A stretch of DNA of 64,000 nt from CAVUFH01 sp963740835 (lineage in GTDB: Bacteria > Actinomycetota > Acidimicrobiia > IMCC26256 > PALSA-610), in NCBI GenBank assembly GCA_963740835.1, contig CAVUFH010000002.1, forward strand, positions 744,001-808,000, read 5' to 3'. The stretch's first letter is position 1. Each line of letters starts with the position of its first letter. Shown here in pieces: positions 7,785-16,984 of this stretch. The notes beneath the pieces are model-generated. The model did not search any database. It had not been told where the DNA came from and saw nothing but the letters and a program-made list of their open reading frames with translations. The position numbers were made by a program, and so were the translations under genes.

Positions 7785-8998
7785 CCGACCACGCGGCACT
7801 CTCGTTGGCCGAGGTCCAGGCACTCGACGCCGAGCACGTCATGCAGACGTACGGCCGGCTGCCCGTGTCGTTCGTGCGCGGCGAAGGCACGTTCCTGTTC
7901 GACTCTGACGGCCGCCGTTACCTCGATTTCCTCTCTGGGCTCGCGGTCACCTCGCTCGGGCACGCGCATCCCGATGTTGCCGCCGCGATCGCGGAACAGG
8001 CGCAGACGCTGTTGCACGTCTCGAACCTCTACTACAACGACCTGCAGCCTCAGCTCGCCTTGCGCCTCGACGCGCGCCTCGGCGGCGGCGGACGCGTGTT
8101 CTTCGCCAACTCGGGTGCGGAGGCGAACGAGTGCGCGATCAAGCTCGCCCGGCGGTTCGGGCAACGCAACGGCGGCCCCGAGCGCTACCACGTGATCTCC
8201 GCGTACGGGTCGTTCCACGGGCGCACGCTCACGACGCTCGCGGCCACGGGCCAACCGCAGAAGCAGGAGACGTTCCAGCCCCTCCCGAGTGGGTTCCGGC
8301 AGGTGCAATTCGAGGACATCGACGCGCTCGCGAACGCACTCGACGATCGCGTCGCCGCGGTGATGCTCGAACCGGTGCAGGGTGAGGGCGGCGTCAACCC
8401 CGCGGCACCCGAGTACCTGCAAGCCGTGCGCCGGCTCTGCGACGAACGCGAGGCGCTGCTGATCCTCGACGAGGTGCAGACGGGTCTTGGCCGCACCGGC
8501 CGATGGTTCGGGTTCGAGCACAGCGGGATCCGGCCCGACATCGTCACCATGGCCAAGGCGCTCGGCAACGGCGTCCCCATCGGTGCGTGCTGGGCGCACG
8601 CCGAAGTCGCCGCCGCGTTCGCGCCGGGCGATCACGCCACGACGTTCGGTGGCCAACCGTTCGCGGCGCGCGCCGCCCTCGCGGTGCTCGACGTCATGGA
8701 GCGCGAACAGGTCGCGAACCGCGCCGACCACGCGGGTGCCTACCTCGCGGAGTCGTTGCAGAAGGTGCCAGGTGTCATCGCGGTGCGCGGCCTCGGCCTC
8801 CTGCTCGCGGCCGAGCTCGCGCCCGGCATCGACGCCAAAGACGTCGCGCAACGGTGCATGGAGGCCGGGCTGATCGTGAACGCGGTGACCGGCAGCGCGC
8901 TGCGCCTCGCGCCGCCACTCCTCGTGTCCGATGCCGAGATCGACGAGGCGGTCGCGGTGCTCGCCGGTGTCCTGGCTACGACGAAAGGCGAGTCATGA
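7781..8998 (+). CDS. argD: acetylornithine aminotransferase
   Basis: A class-III PLP aminotransferase that converts N-acetylglutamate semialdehyde to N-acetylornithine using glutamate. The 405-aa protein has FFANSGAEANECAIKLAR (107-124), the PLP-contacting LILDEVQTGLGRTG (227-240) and the Schiff-base Lys259 in TMAKALGNG. The ATG at 7781 overlaps the argB stop by ATGA and the gene ends in an ATGA overlap with argF, so the three are translationally coupled. Confidence 0.97.
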   Translation: MTDHAALSLAEVQALDAEHVMQTYGRLPVSFVRGEGTFLFDSDGRRYLDFLSGLAVTSLGHAHPDVAAAIAEQAQTLLHVSNLYYNDLQPQLALRLDARLGGGGRVFFANSGAEANECAIKLARRFGQRNGGPERYHVISAYGSFHGRTLTTLAATGQPQKQETFQPLPSGFRQVQFEDIDALANALDDRVAAVMLEPVQGEGGVNPAAPEYLQAVRRLCDEREALLILDEVQTGLGRTGRWFGFEHSGIRPDIVTMAKALGNGVPIGACWAHAEVAAAFAPGDHATTFGGQPFAARAALAVLDVMEREQVANRADHAGAYLAESLQKVPGVIAVRGLGLLLAAELAPGIDAKDVAQRCMEAGLIVNAVTGSALRLAPPLLVSDAEIDEAVAVLAGVLATTKGES

Positions 8999-9919
8999 CC
9001 CGTCGGTTCCTCGAAGTCGACGATCTCGATCCTGCCGGCCTCGCGCAGCTCCTCGACCAGGCGTTGGCATGGAAGGGGGCGCCCGCGTCGGTTCCACCGG
9101 TCCTCGCGGGTCAGAGCGTGGCCGCGCTGTTCCAGAAGCCGTCGGCGCGAACCCGGGTGTCGGTCGAGGTCGCGGTCGCGACGCTCGGCGGCCATTCAAT
9201 CCCGATCCGCGAAGAGGAAGTCGGCATCGACCGGCGCGAGACCGCCGAGGACGTCGCGCGCACGCTGGCGAGCATGTGCACGCTGATCGCGGCGCGCGTC
9301 TTCGACCACATCGTGCTCGAGCGCATGGCCGGCGCTGTCGACGTGCCGGTCGTGAACCTGCTCTCGGATCTGGCCCACCCGTGCCAGGCGCTCGCCGACC
9401 TCCTGACGCTCCGCGAGGTCTTCGGCGGTCTCGAAGGTCGTCGCGTCGCGTACGTGGGCGACGGCAACAATGTCGCCGCGTCGCTCGCGTTCGGAGCCGC
9501 CCTTTCGGGTGTCGAGTTCGTGGTCGCGTCGCCGCTCGGCTACGAGCTCGATGTCGACATCGTCGAGCGCGCGCGCAACCTCGGCGGTGCCGTCGAGCTC
9601 GCGAGTGACCCCTACGATGCGGTTCGCGACGCCGACGCGGTCTACACCGACGTGTGGACCTCGATGGGCCAGGAGGAGGAAGCGGAGATCCGGCACCGCG
9701 CGTTCGCGGGTTGGTCGGTCGATGCCGCGCTCGATGAAGGCCGCGAACGAGCACGCCGTGTTCTTGCACTGCCTGCCTGCGCACCGCGGTGAGGAAGTGG
9801 CCGCAGAAGTCATCGACGGGCCGCAGTCCGTCGTGTGGCAGCAAGCGGCCAACCGGATGCACGCGGTGCGGGCGCTGTTCGCCGACCTCGCTGGTAGTTC
9901 CGAGGCGGACCCGCGCTGA
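8995..9919 (+). pseudogene. argF: ornithine carbamoyltransferase, split by one extra base
   Basis: ArgF makes citrulline from ornithine and carbamoyl phosphate. The first frame (from the ATG at 8995) has the carbamoyl-phosphate loop KPSARTRVS and HPCQALADLL. The second frame ends with HCLPAHRGEEV and the expected family C-terminus, finishing at 9919. Deleting one base near 9733 joins DAAL directly to MKAANEHAVFLHC and restores a full-length enzyme of about 307 aa. Both halves are well conserved and the gene sits in an otherwise intact operon, so a sequence error is more likely than real loss; if real, the cell could not make citrulline this way. Confidence 0.9.
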
Positions 9920-10392
9920 TGTCGATGCTCGGCAAGCCGCAACGGCAGCACCGCATCCTGCGGATCCTCGAGCAGCAGCCGGTCTCGAGTCAGGTGCAGA
10001 TGGTGCAGCTGCTCGAGGCCGAGGGGATCGTGGCGACGCAGGCAACGGTCAGCCGGGACCTCGAGGAGCTGGGCGCGGTCAAGGTCCGGATCCCGGGCGG
10101 CACGATGGCCTACGCGATCCCGGACTACACCCGCGGCGAGCGCACGTCCTCGGACGACCACCTCAAGCGGCTGCTGAGCGAGTTCGTGCTCGAGGTCGCG
10201 CACAGCGCCAACATCGTCGTGCTGCGCACACCGCCGGGCAGCGCGCACGTCGTCGGCTCCGCGCTCGACCGGGCCGGGCTTCCCGACATCCTCGGGACCG
10301 TCGCGGGTGACGACACACTGTTCCTCGTCGTCAAGGATTCCGTCGGGGGCGTGTCCGTTGCTGCCGATCTGGCTGCCCTCGCCGGGCTCTAG
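9919..10392 (+). CDS. argR: arginine repressor
   Basis: ArgR binds arginine and represses arginine biosynthesis. The 157-aa protein has the winged helix-turn-helix (KPQRQHRILRILEQQPVSSQ, then VATQATVSRDLEELGAVKV, residues 7-55) and the C-terminal hexamerisation and arginine-binding domain with TPPGSAHVVGSALDRAGLP and VAGDDTLFLVV. The ATG shares its A with the argF stop (TGATG at 9917-9921). Its position inside the operon it is expected to control implies autoregulation. I found no convincing ARG box palindrome in front of argC. Confidence 0.96.
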   Translation: MSMLGKPQRQHRILRILEQQPVSSQVQMVQLLEAEGIVATQATVSRDLEELGAVKVRIPGGTMAYAIPDYTRGERTSSDDHLKRLLSEFVLEVAHSANIVVLRTPPGSAHVVGSALDRAGLPDILGTVAGDDTLFLVVKDSVGGVSVAADLAALAGL

Positions 10393-10412
10393 CTGAGAGT
10401 GAGCGAATAGTC

Positions 10413-11624
10413 GTGTCGAAGAGAGTCGTGCTCGCGTATTCGGGTGGTCTCGACACGTCCATCGCGGTGCGATGGATGCGGGAGCACTGGGACGTCGAGG
10501 TCGTCGCGTGCGCGGTCGACGTCGGCCAGCTCAAACCCGGGGAGTCCGCGCTCATCCACGAGCGCGCGCGCGCCGCCGGTGCGGTCGAGGTCGAGGTCAT
10601 CGACGCGCGCGAACAGTTCGCCAACGACATCCTGGTCAGCGCGCTACGCGCCAACGCGCTCTACGAGGGCAAGTACCCGCTCGTGTCTGCCCTGTCGCGG
10701 CCGGTGATCGTGGAGCACCTGGTCGCATCCGCGCGCCGGCACCGTGCGACGGCGGTGGGCCACGGCTGCACCGGGAAGGGGAACGATCAGGTGCGCTTCG
10801 AGGTGTCGGCGCGCATTCTCGCACCCGACCTCGAAGTGCTGGCGCCGGTCCGCGTGTGGGGGCTGACGCGCGCCGACTGCATCGAGCTGGCGGGCAAGTG
10901 GGAGATCCCGATCGAGGCGACTGTCGAGAAGCTCTACTCGATCGACGAGAACATGTGGGGTCGGGCCATCGAATGCGGTGTGCTCGAGAACCCGTGGTCC
11001 TCCCCGCCCGAAGAGCCCTACACGCTCACACACCACGCGAAGGACGCGCCGAGTGAGCCGCGCGACATCGTCGTTGGTTTCGACGAAGGCGTGCCGGTGA
11101 GCCTCGACGGCGGGAAGGTCGGCCTCGTCGAGCTCATCGACACCCTGGGCACCGCGGTCGGCGGGTACGGCTGGGGCCGCATCGACATGGTCGAGAACCG
11201 TCGGGTCGGCATCAAGAGTCGCGAGGTGTACGAGTGCCCGGCTTCGCTCGCCCTCATCGCCGCGCACCAGGACCTCGAAGGCATCACGCTCGAACGCGAC
11301 GTCGCGCGCGAGAAGCAGCGGGTGGAGATCCGGGTCGCCGAGTTGATCTATGACGGCATGTGGCACGCACCGCTCATGCGCGCGCTCGAAGCGTTCGTGC
11401 GCGAGACGCAGCGCGACGTGACGGGCGAAGTCCGGTTGCGGCTCGAGCCCGGGCGTTGCTACGCCGCCGGCCGCCGGGCCCGCCGCGGTCTCTACGACCA
11501 CGACCTCGCGACGTACGACGCCGAGGACTCGTTCCGCCACCAGGATTCCGAAGGTTTCGTGCGGCTCTGGGGGCTGTCGGCCGAGACGTGGTCACGCCGG
11601 CAGGGTCCCGGGGCGAGCCGGTGA
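10413..11624 (+). CDS. argG: argininosuccinate synthase
   Basis: ArgG joins citrulline and aspartate in an ATP-dependent reaction. The 403-aa protein begins MSKRVVLAYSGGLDTSIAV, the PP-loop ATP pyrophosphatase motif (8-17). It keeps the GHGCTGKGNDQVRFE block, YSIDENMWGRAIECG and the C-terminal GRCYAAGR region. The GTG at 10413 has only a modest purine-rich stretch upstream. The stop overlaps the argH GTG (GTGA at 11621-11624). Confidence 0.97.
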   Translation: MSKRVVLAYSGGLDTSIAVRWMREHWDVEVVACAVDVGQLKPGESALIHERARAAGAVEVEVIDAREQFANDILVSALRANALYEGKYPLVSALSRPVIVEHLVASARRHRATAVGHGCTGKGNDQVRFEVSARILAPDLEVLAPVRVWGLTRADCIELAGKWEIPIEATVEKLYSIDENMWGRAIECGVLENPWSSPPEEPYTLTHHAKDAPSEPRDIVVGFDEGVPVSLDGGKVGLVELIDTLGTAVGGYGWGRIDMVENRRVGIKSREVYECPASLALIAAHQDLEGITLERDVAREKQRVEIRVAELIYDGMWHAPLMRALEAFVRETQRDVTGEVRLRLEPGRCYAAGRRARRGLYDHDLATYDAEDSFRHQDSEGFVRLWGLSAETWSRRQGPGASR

Positions 11625-13024
11625 GCGGGCCGCCCGCGAGCGGACAGCCGCTGTGGCACGGCCGCTTCGGTGAAGGCCCCGCCGATGAGCTGCTCGCGTT
11701 CACCGTCAGCCTGCCCTTCGATCGACGACTCGCGGTCGACGACCTCGCGGGCTCGCGCGCGCACGTGTCGATGCTGGAGCAGGTCGGACTGTTGACCGCC
11801 GAAGAGCGCTCGGTGATCCACGCCGCGCTCGATCGGGTCGGCGCGGAACTGGCCGACGGCACGTTCGCGTTCGCACCCACCGACGAGGACATCCACACCG
11901 CGATCGAACGCCGTGTCACCGAGATCGCGGGTGGCACGGGCGCCAAGCTGCACACCGGTCGCAGCCGCAACGACCAGGTTGCGCTCGACCTGCGCCTCTA
12001 CGTGCGTCGCGAAGGATACGACCAGATCGCGCGCATCCACGCGCTCCAGCAGGTGCTGCTGCAGCGCGCCAACGATACGACGGAGGTTGCGTTACCGGGC
12101 TACACGCACCTGCAACGGGCGCAACCGGTCCTGCTCGCGCACCATCTGCTCGCGCACTTCTGGGCCTTCGCGCGGGACGTCGATCGGTGGCGGGACTGCC
12201 TCGGGCGCGTCGACGTCTCACCGCTCGGCGCGGGCGCGCTGGCCGGATCGAGCCTGCCACTGGACCCCAACTACGTGGCCGGCGAGCTCGGCTTCCCGCG
12301 TCGCTTCCAGAACTCGCTCGATGCGGTCTCCGATCGCGACTTCGTCGCCGAGGCGTTGTTCGTCGCGACGTTGACGCAGTTGCACCTCTCGCGCATCGGC
12401 GAAGAGATCGTGTTGTGGTCCACCGACGAGTTCGGGTTCGTGCGTCTCTCCGACGCGTACTCGACTGGCTCGTCGATGCTGCCGCAGAAGAAGAACCCCG
12501 ACATCGCCGAGCTCGCGCGCGGCAAGGCCGGCCGCCTCATCGGTGATCTCACCGGGCTGCTCGCGACGCTGAAGGGGCTGCCGCTCGCATACAACCGCGA
12601 CCTGCAGGAGGACAAGGAACCACTCTTCGACGCGCTCGACACGTGCGCGCTGTCGCTGGCCGCCGTCACCGGCCTGATGTCGACCGTCATGTTCGTCGAG
12701 GACCGGATGCGGGCCGCCGCCGACAGCCCGGTGAACGCGGCGACCGACCTCGCCGAGCACCTCGTCGAGGAGGGTACGCCCTTCCGCGAGGCCCACACTG
12801 TGGTCGGCGCGCTGGTACGGCAGGCGGTCGAGCGCGGCGTCCCGCTCGACGAACTGGTCGAGAACGACCCGCGCCTCGGCCCTGCGGCGCTGCCGTTGCT
12901 CGAGCCCGGCAGTGCCGTGCGCCGCCGCACCACGCCGGGCGGCGGCGGTCCCGAGCCGGTCGCGCGCCAGCTCGAAGCCGCGACCGCCCGCCTCGAGGAG
13001 CAACGGCTCTGGCTCGAGCGTTAG
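11621..13024 (+). CDS. argH: argininosuccinate lyase
   Basis: ArgH cleaves argininosuccinate to arginine and fumarate, the last step of the pathway. The 467-aa protein starts at the GTG overlapping argG and has the superfamily signature GSSMLPQKKNPDIAE (283-297) with the catalytic Ser loop. It also has HTGRSRNDQVA and GYTHLQRAQP. The last 30 residues carry a Gly/Pro-rich segment (TTPGGGGPEPVARQLE) before the final helix. A short inverted repeat follows the stop directly. Confidence 0.97.
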   Translation: MSGPPASGQPLWHGRFGEGPADELLAFTVSLPFDRRLAVDDLAGSRAHVSMLEQVGLLTAEERSVIHAALDRVGAELADGTFAFAPTDEDIHTAIERRVTEIAGGTGAKLHTGRSRNDQVALDLRLYVRREGYDQIARIHALQQVLLQRANDTTEVALPGYTHLQRAQPVLLAHHLLAHFWAFARDVDRWRDCLGRVDVSPLGAGALAGSSLPLDPNYVAGELGFPRRFQNSLDAVSDRDFVAEALFVATLTQLHLSRIGEEIVLWSTDEFGFVRLSDAYSTGSSMLPQKKNPDIAELARGKAGRLIGDLTGLLATLKGLPLAYNRDLQEDKEPLFDALDTCALSLAAVTGLMSTVMFVEDRMRAAADSPVNAATDLAEHLVEEGTPFREAHTVVGALVRQAVERGVPLDELVENDPRLGPAALPLLEPGSAVRRRTTPGGGGPEPVARQLEAATARLEEQRLWLER

Positions 13025-13046
13025 GAGACGACAGCGCAGCGTCTCC
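13024..13046 (+). terminator. hairpin after argH, possible end of the arg operon
   Basis: GGAGACG (13024-13030) and CGTCTCC (13040-13046) form a perfect 7-bp stem with a 9-nt loop that starts on the last base of the argH stop codon. There is no T-run after it, so it would be a weak or Rho-assisted terminator, as is common in high-GC actinobacteria. The stem overlaps the left block of the repeated leader in front of mpg, so it may be part of that element instead. Confidence 0.35.
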
Positions 13047-13094
13047 GTCAGTACTGGCCAGGAGTGAGAGGAGCGGAGCGTGGAGTCGACCCGT
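13025..13094 (+). repeat. repeated 5' leader plus first codons in front of mpg (copy 1)
   Basis: A 55-nt spacer starts GAGACGACAGCG and ends GAGCGGAGC before a GTG. The first five codons (GTGGAGTCGACCCGT, MESTR) are also part of the shared block. The copy at 14879-14948 in front of the SDR gene has the same left block, the same right block, the same 55-nt length and the same five codons, with an unrelated middle. The two downstream genes are not related. Confidence 0.65.
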
Positions 13095-13770
13095 GGCCGT
13101 GTCCTTCCACGCGCGTTCTACGACCGCGACGCGCTCGCGGTCGCGCCGGAGCTGTTGAACAAGGTGCTCGTCGCGGGCAACGTCAGGGCGCGGCTCGTCG
13201 AGGTCGAGGCCTATCTCGGCACGATCGACCCCGGGAGCCATTCCTTCCGCGGCGAGACCCCGCGCAACGGCACGATGTTCCGCCGCCCCGGTCTCCTGTA
13301 CGTCTACTTCACGTATGGCATGCACTGGTGCGCCAACGCGGTGTGCGGCCCCGGAAGTACGCCCACCGCAGTGCTCCTGCGCGCGGCCGCACCCCTCGCC
13401 GGGCTCGACCTGATGCGCGAACGGCGGGTCGAAAGCGCGCCGCGAGGTCGACTACGCGCGCGGTCCGGGCAGCCTCGGGCAGGCGTTCGGCTTCGACAAG
13501 ACCTTCGACGGCGTGGATCTCACGCGCGGCCCGGTGAGGATCGTCGACGACGGCACGCCTCCGCCCGAGCAGCCCGGGATCTCCACGCGCGTCGGCCTGG
13601 CCGAGGGGAAAGGCGAGGACCGGCCGTATCGGTTCTTCGTGGCGGGTGATCCGCACCTGAGCCGCGGGCCTACGGGAAACGGGCGCGCATCCAGTCGGCG
13701 ACGAGCGCCATCGCCGCGGGCCGGTGGCCCTCCAGATAGTGCGGCGCACCCGCGATCTCCTCGTACGTGA
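13080..13770 (+). pseudogene. mpg: 3-methyladenine DNA glycosylase (AAG/MPG type), frameshifted
   Basis: The first frame gives MESTRGRVLPRAFYDRD, the AAG-family core VEVEAYLGTIDPGSHSFRGETPRNGTMF and the strand LYVYFTYGMHWCANAV, covering the catalytic Glu and the intercalating Tyr region. After about codon 120 (near 13440) the sense continues in the next frame (REVDYARGPGSLGQAFGF, then DGVDLTRGPVRIVDDG and YRFFVAGDPHLSR). One extra base explains it. The rejoined enzyme is about 200 aa, normal for the family, and excises alkylated purines. Homology ends near 13670; the frame itself runs on to 13770 over the end of the convergent hydrolase gene, so the true stop may be lost. In Mycobacterium mpg also precedes tyrS. 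Confidence 0.8.
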
Positions 13771-14857
13771 CATCGTCGCTGCCGGCCGCGTCCGCGATCT
13801 CGCGCGCCTGCCGCCGCCGGATCTCCGTGTCGGCGGTTGCGTGTACGACCAGCGCAGGCACCGTGACCCCTGGCATCGTGTCGGCGAGCCGCGCCGGCGA
13901 ACACAGACCCGACCACGTCGACAACCAGCCCCGCGTCGTCATCGTGCGCGCGAGCCCACCCCGCCCGTAGTTCGCGTCGAACGGGTCGGGGAACGCGAAC
14001 AGCGATCCGAGCGGCCGGTCGTCGGGATCGATCGTCGGGTCGAGGTACGCGGGGTCCGCGAGCGTGCGGTAGATGCTCATGTACTCGAGGTGCACCGCGC
14101 GCTTGCGCCAGTGCCGCCACGAGTCGGATCCCGGCTGGCAACCGCGCAGCGCGTCACGCGCACGCGCGCCCGCGTCGAGCTGCTCCTTGGCGTGCGCATC
14201 GATGCGGGCGACGCGCGCGACTTGGGCGCCGCGGTACTCGTCGAGCCAGTCGCGGTCGTAGGAGCACGGCGCGGGCCAGGGTCGCCACCCGTTCTCCGGT
14301 GCGTACATGTCGAGCTCCGGAACCACGGAGAACGGATCGCGCTCGTCCGCGACCGACGGGTCGATCGCCTGCATCATGAACACGCCTTCGCCCGGATGCG
14401 CGGCCACACCGACCCAGCCGTCCCCGCAACCGTGCTCGACCTGTGCGAGCGCGCTCAACGATCCACCACCGCTGTTGCCGAACAGCACCACTGCCTCCGC
14501 ACCGCGTGCCCGCGCCCACGCCGCGGCCGCCGCGACATCGCGGGCGGCGAGGTCGTGAAGGCAGTCCGTGTCGTTGTTCAGGTACCGAGTCGAGAAGCCG
14601 AGCACCGCAAAACCCGCCGCCGCGAGCAGCGGGCACGCGTAGTGCACCGAGAAGTCGCCGCGCGGATGCGTGAGGATCACCGCGGTGCGCCACGCCCGCC
14701 CTGCCGGCGGCGTCCACCACAGTCCGCGCACGAGCGCGGCGTCCTCGGTGACGATCCGGACGGGCTCGCGTTGGACCGCGAGACCGGGGTCGTCCTCGGC
14801 GAGTGGCCAGAAGCCCAGGCCGAACGGTCGTTGTGCACCCAGAAAGATGTCGATCAC
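13670..14857 (-). CDS. alpha/beta-hydrolase fold protein
   Basis: A 395-aa protein from the GTG at 14857 with a standard alpha/beta-hydrolase layout: an early strand ILTHPRGDFS, the nucleophile elbow LFGNSGGGSLSA with Ser129, a late acid in VVHATADTEIRRRQ and the catalytic His in IAGAPHYLEGHRP near the C-terminus. Between nucleophile and acid is a long helical cap of about 170 residues. There is no signal peptide. The specific substrate (ester, lactone or peptide) cannot be told. It converges on mpg and overlaps its annotated end. Confidence 0.8.
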   Translation of the reverse strand: MIDIFLGAQRPFGLGFWPLAEDDPGLAVQREPVRIVTEDAALVRGLWWTPPAGRAWRTAVILTHPRGDFSVHYACPLLAAAGFAVLGFSTRYLNNDTDCLHDLAARDVAAAAAWARARGAEAVVLFGNSGGGSLSALAQVEHGCGDGWVGVAAHPGEGVFMMQAIDPSVADERDPFSVVPELDMYAPENGWRPWPAPCSYDRDWLDEYRGAQVARVARIDAHAKEQLDAGARARDALRGCQPGSDSWRHWRKRAVHLEYMSIYRTLADPAYLDPTIDPDDRPLGSLFAFPDPFDANYGRGGLARTMTTRGWLSTWSGLCSPARLADTMPGVTVPALVVHATADTEIRRRQAREIADAAGSDDVTYEEIAGAPHYLEGHRPAAMALVADWMRARFP

Positions 14858-14878
14858 GGGCGCTAGCTTGCCGCGCGC

Positions 14879-14948
14879 GAGACGACAGCGGAGCGGCGTT
14901 CGCACCGCCTGAGGGGAAACGGGAGAGCGGAGCGTGGAGTCGACCCGT
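14879..14948 (+). repeat. repeated 5' leader plus first codons in front of the SDR gene (copy 2)
   Basis: This is the partner of the element at 13025-13094. GAGACGACAGCGGAGCG lies at the left, GAGCGGAGC directly before the GTG at 14934, and then the same five codons (MESTR). The middle differs, and the hairpin seen in copy 1 is absent here, so the conserved parts are the two ends and the coding start rather than a shared stem. Confidence 0.65.
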
Positions 14949-15689
14949 CGAAGTGCGGAGCTGAGCCGGAGCGTGGCAGACAAGGTCGTGTTGGTGACCG
15001 GAGCCGCGAGCGGCATGGGCCGGGCCATCGCCGAACTGTTCGACGCCGAAGGCGCGCGCGTCGCAGCCACCGACCGGACCGGCGAGAACCTGCCCGGTGA
15101 CGCGAACTGGCCGCTCGACGTCACCGACGTCGACGCGATCGCAACCGTCGTGCACGAGGTCGTCGACACGCTCGGGCCGGTCGACATCCTCGTCAACTGC
15201 GCGGGGGTGAGTCTGCCCGCGCCCATCGGCGGTGAGAGCTACGACGACGCGTGGGATCTCACGCTCGCCGTGAACCTTGTCGGCTACGTGCGCATGATCC
15301 AGGCGTGCCTGCCGCACCTGACGCGCAACGAGGACGGACGAATCGTCAACATCGCCTCGACCGAAGGCCTCGGCGCGACGGCGTACCTGAGTCCCTACAC
15401 GGTGTCGAAGCACGGCGTGGTCGGCCTGACGCGTTCGCTCGCGTGCGAGCTCGGACCTCAAGGCGTGACCGTCAACTGCATCTGCCCGGGCCCGATCCGC
15501 ACCGGCATGACCGCGCTGATCCCCGACGACGCCAAGGAGAAGTTCGCCCGCCGCCGCGTCCCGTTGCGCCGCTATGGCATTCCGGAAGAGGTTGCGCACG
15601 TCGTGCTGTCGGTCGCGCTGCCCGCATCGTCGTTCCTCAACGGCGCGATCATTCCCGTCGACGGCGGCCTCACTGCGATGAACGGCTGA
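14934..15689 (+). CDS. short-chain dehydrogenase/reductase
   Basis: A classical SDR of 251 aa. The cofactor loop is VTGAASGMGRAIAE (21-34), the NAG motif is NCAGVSLP, the catalytic Ser lies in VNIASTEG and the catalytic Tyr155/Lys159 in SPYTVSKHG. It ends with the usual FLNGAIIPVDGGL. An Asp after the second strand (ATDRTG) suggests NAD rather than NADP. It acts as a cytoplasmic oxidoreductase on an unknown alcohol or ketone. The gene starts with the repeated MESTR block; the first 12 residues are probably not part of the fold. tyrS follows on the same strand but has its own promoter. Confidence 0.9.
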   Translation: MESTRRSAELSRSVADKVVLVTGAASGMGRAIAELFDAEGARVAATDRTGENLPGDANWPLDVTDVDAIATVVHEVVDTLGPVDILVNCAGVSLPAPIGGESYDDAWDLTLAVNLVGYVRMIQACLPHLTRNEDGRIVNIASTEGLGATAYLSPYTVSKHGVVGLTRSLACELGPQGVTVNCICPGPIRTGMTALIPDDAKEKFARRRVPLRRYGIPEEVAHVVLSVALPASSFLNGAIIPVDGGLTAMNG

Positions 15690-15732
15690 TCGGTCGGTTC
15701 GAATCGTCCGAAGGCGGCGTCGGGCCCGGTGT

Positions 15733-15738
15733 TACCGT
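15733..15738 (+). promoter_or_regulatory. -10 hexamer of tyrS (leaderless)
   Basis: TACCGT lies 8 nt before the GTG at 15747 and there is no Shine-Dalgarno, so transcription probably starts at or next to the start codon. This leaves no room for a T-box or other tyrosine-responsive leader. Confidence 0.45.
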
Positions 15739-15746
15739 CGCTCGCC

Positions 15747-16943
15747 GTGGGAGTGGATGTTGATCGCCAGATGGAGCTGTTGACCGCGGGTGCCGTCGAC
15801 GTCATCGCGGAGAAAGAGCTGCGGGCCAAGCTCGAGACGGGCCGGCCGCTGCGGGTGAAGCTGGGGATCGACCCGACCGCCTCCGACATCCATCTGGGGT
15901 TCGCGGTGGTGTTGCGACGTCTGCGGATGTTCCAAGACCTCGGCCACGTCGCGGTGTTGATCCTCGGCGACTTCACCGCTCAGGTCGGCGATCCGTCGGG
16001 GCGGTCCGCGACCCGGCCGCGCCTGACCAAAGAAGAGGTCGACGCCCACGCGCAGAGCTACCTGGAGCAGGTGGGCGAGATCCTCGACATGTCCGAGGAC
16101 CGGCTCGAAGTCCGCCGCAACTCCGAATGGCTCGCGCCGCTCGGGATGGAGGACATCCTGAAACTGACGTCGCAGGTGACCGTCGCCCGCATGCTCGAGC
16201 GCGACGACTTCGCCACGCGCTACCGCGACGGCGTCGCGATCTCGCTGATGGAGTTCCTCTACCCGCTGCTCCAAGGCACCGACTCCGTCGCGATCCGCGC
16301 CGATGTCGAGCTCGGCGGTACTGATCAGCTCTTCAACCTGCTCGTCGGGCGCAACCTGCAGGCCCATGACGGCCAAGCGCCGCAGATCGTGCTCACCACG
16401 CCGCTGCTCGTCGGACTCGACGGCGTGCAGAAGATGTCGAAGTCGCTCGGCAACTACGTCGGTGTCGCGGAGCCGCCCGCCGAGCAGTTCGGCAAGCTGA
16501 TGTCGATCCCCGACGCCGCACTCCCCATCTACTTGCAGTACGCGACCGCATGGCCACCCGAAGTGGTGGAGCGCACGGTGGGCGAGCTCGGATCCGGCGC
16601 GCTGCACCCGAACGCGGCGAAGCGCCTCATGGCGCGGGCGGTCGCCGACCTCTACCACGGCGCCGGCGCCGGGGACGCGGCCGAAGCCGAGTTCGACAAG
16701 GTGTTCAAAGCGCACGAGGCGCCGACCGAGCTGGCCGAGCACCGGGTCGGGGCGGGCACGACGTTGTCGGACGCGCTGCTCGCGGCCGGCCTGGTGCCGT
16801 CCAAGCGCGAGGCGCGACGGGCGATCGAGCAGGGGAGCGTGCGCGTCGACGGCGAGAAGGCCACGATCGACGCGCCGCTCGCCGGGCCCGAACACGTGGT
16901 TCAGGTCGGAAAACGCCGCTGGGCTCGCGTAATTAGCGCCTGA
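15747..16943 (+). CDS. tyrS: tyrosyl-tRNA synthetase
   Basis: A class-I synthetase that charges tRNA-Tyr. From the GTG at 15747 (398 aa) the HIGH motif is HLGF (49-52), KMSKS is at 229-233 followed by LGN, and the C-terminus has an S4 RNA-binding domain (KREARRAIEQGSVRVDGEKATI). The pattern of motifs fits the TyrZ-like bacterial subtype. An earlier GTG at 15729 would place the -10 hexamer inside the coding region, so the later start is preferred. It is the last gene before the rrn operon. Confidence 0.95.
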   Translation: MGVDVDRQMELLTAGAVDVIAEKELRAKLETGRPLRVKLGIDPTASDIHLGFAVVLRRLRMFQDLGHVAVLILGDFTAQVGDPSGRSATRPRLTKEEVDAHAQSYLEQVGEILDMSEDRLEVRRNSEWLAPLGMEDILKLTSQVTVARMLERDDFATRYRDGVAISLMEFLYPLLQGTDSVAIRADVELGGTDQLFNLLVGRNLQAHDGQAPQIVLTTPLLVGLDGVQKMSKSLGNYVGVAEPPAEQFGKLMSIPDAALPIYLQYATAWPPEVVERTVGELGSGALHPNAAKRLMARAVADLYHGAGAGDAAEAEFDKVFKAHEAPTELAEHRVGAGTTLSDALLAAGLVPSKREARRAIEQGSVRVDGEKATIDAPLAGPEHVVQVGKRRWARVISA

Positions 16944-16955
16944 GCGGCGCTCTGT

Positions 16956-16984
16956 TTGACACGTGAGTGGCCGCTGGGTAGTCT
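16956..16984 (+). promoter_or_regulatory. rrn P1 promoter
   Basis: TTGACA (16956-16961), a 17-nt spacer and TAGTCT (16979-16984) make a nearly consensus housekeeping-sigma promoter about 385 nt before the 16S. A second TTGACA at 17043-17048 has only a weak TGTGGT -10 partner 18 nt on and could be a minor P2. Confidence 0.75.

Noticed and set aside
15690..15746. T-box leader for tyrS
   Set aside because: The predicted start is leaderless and there is no room or specifier/antiterminator structure.
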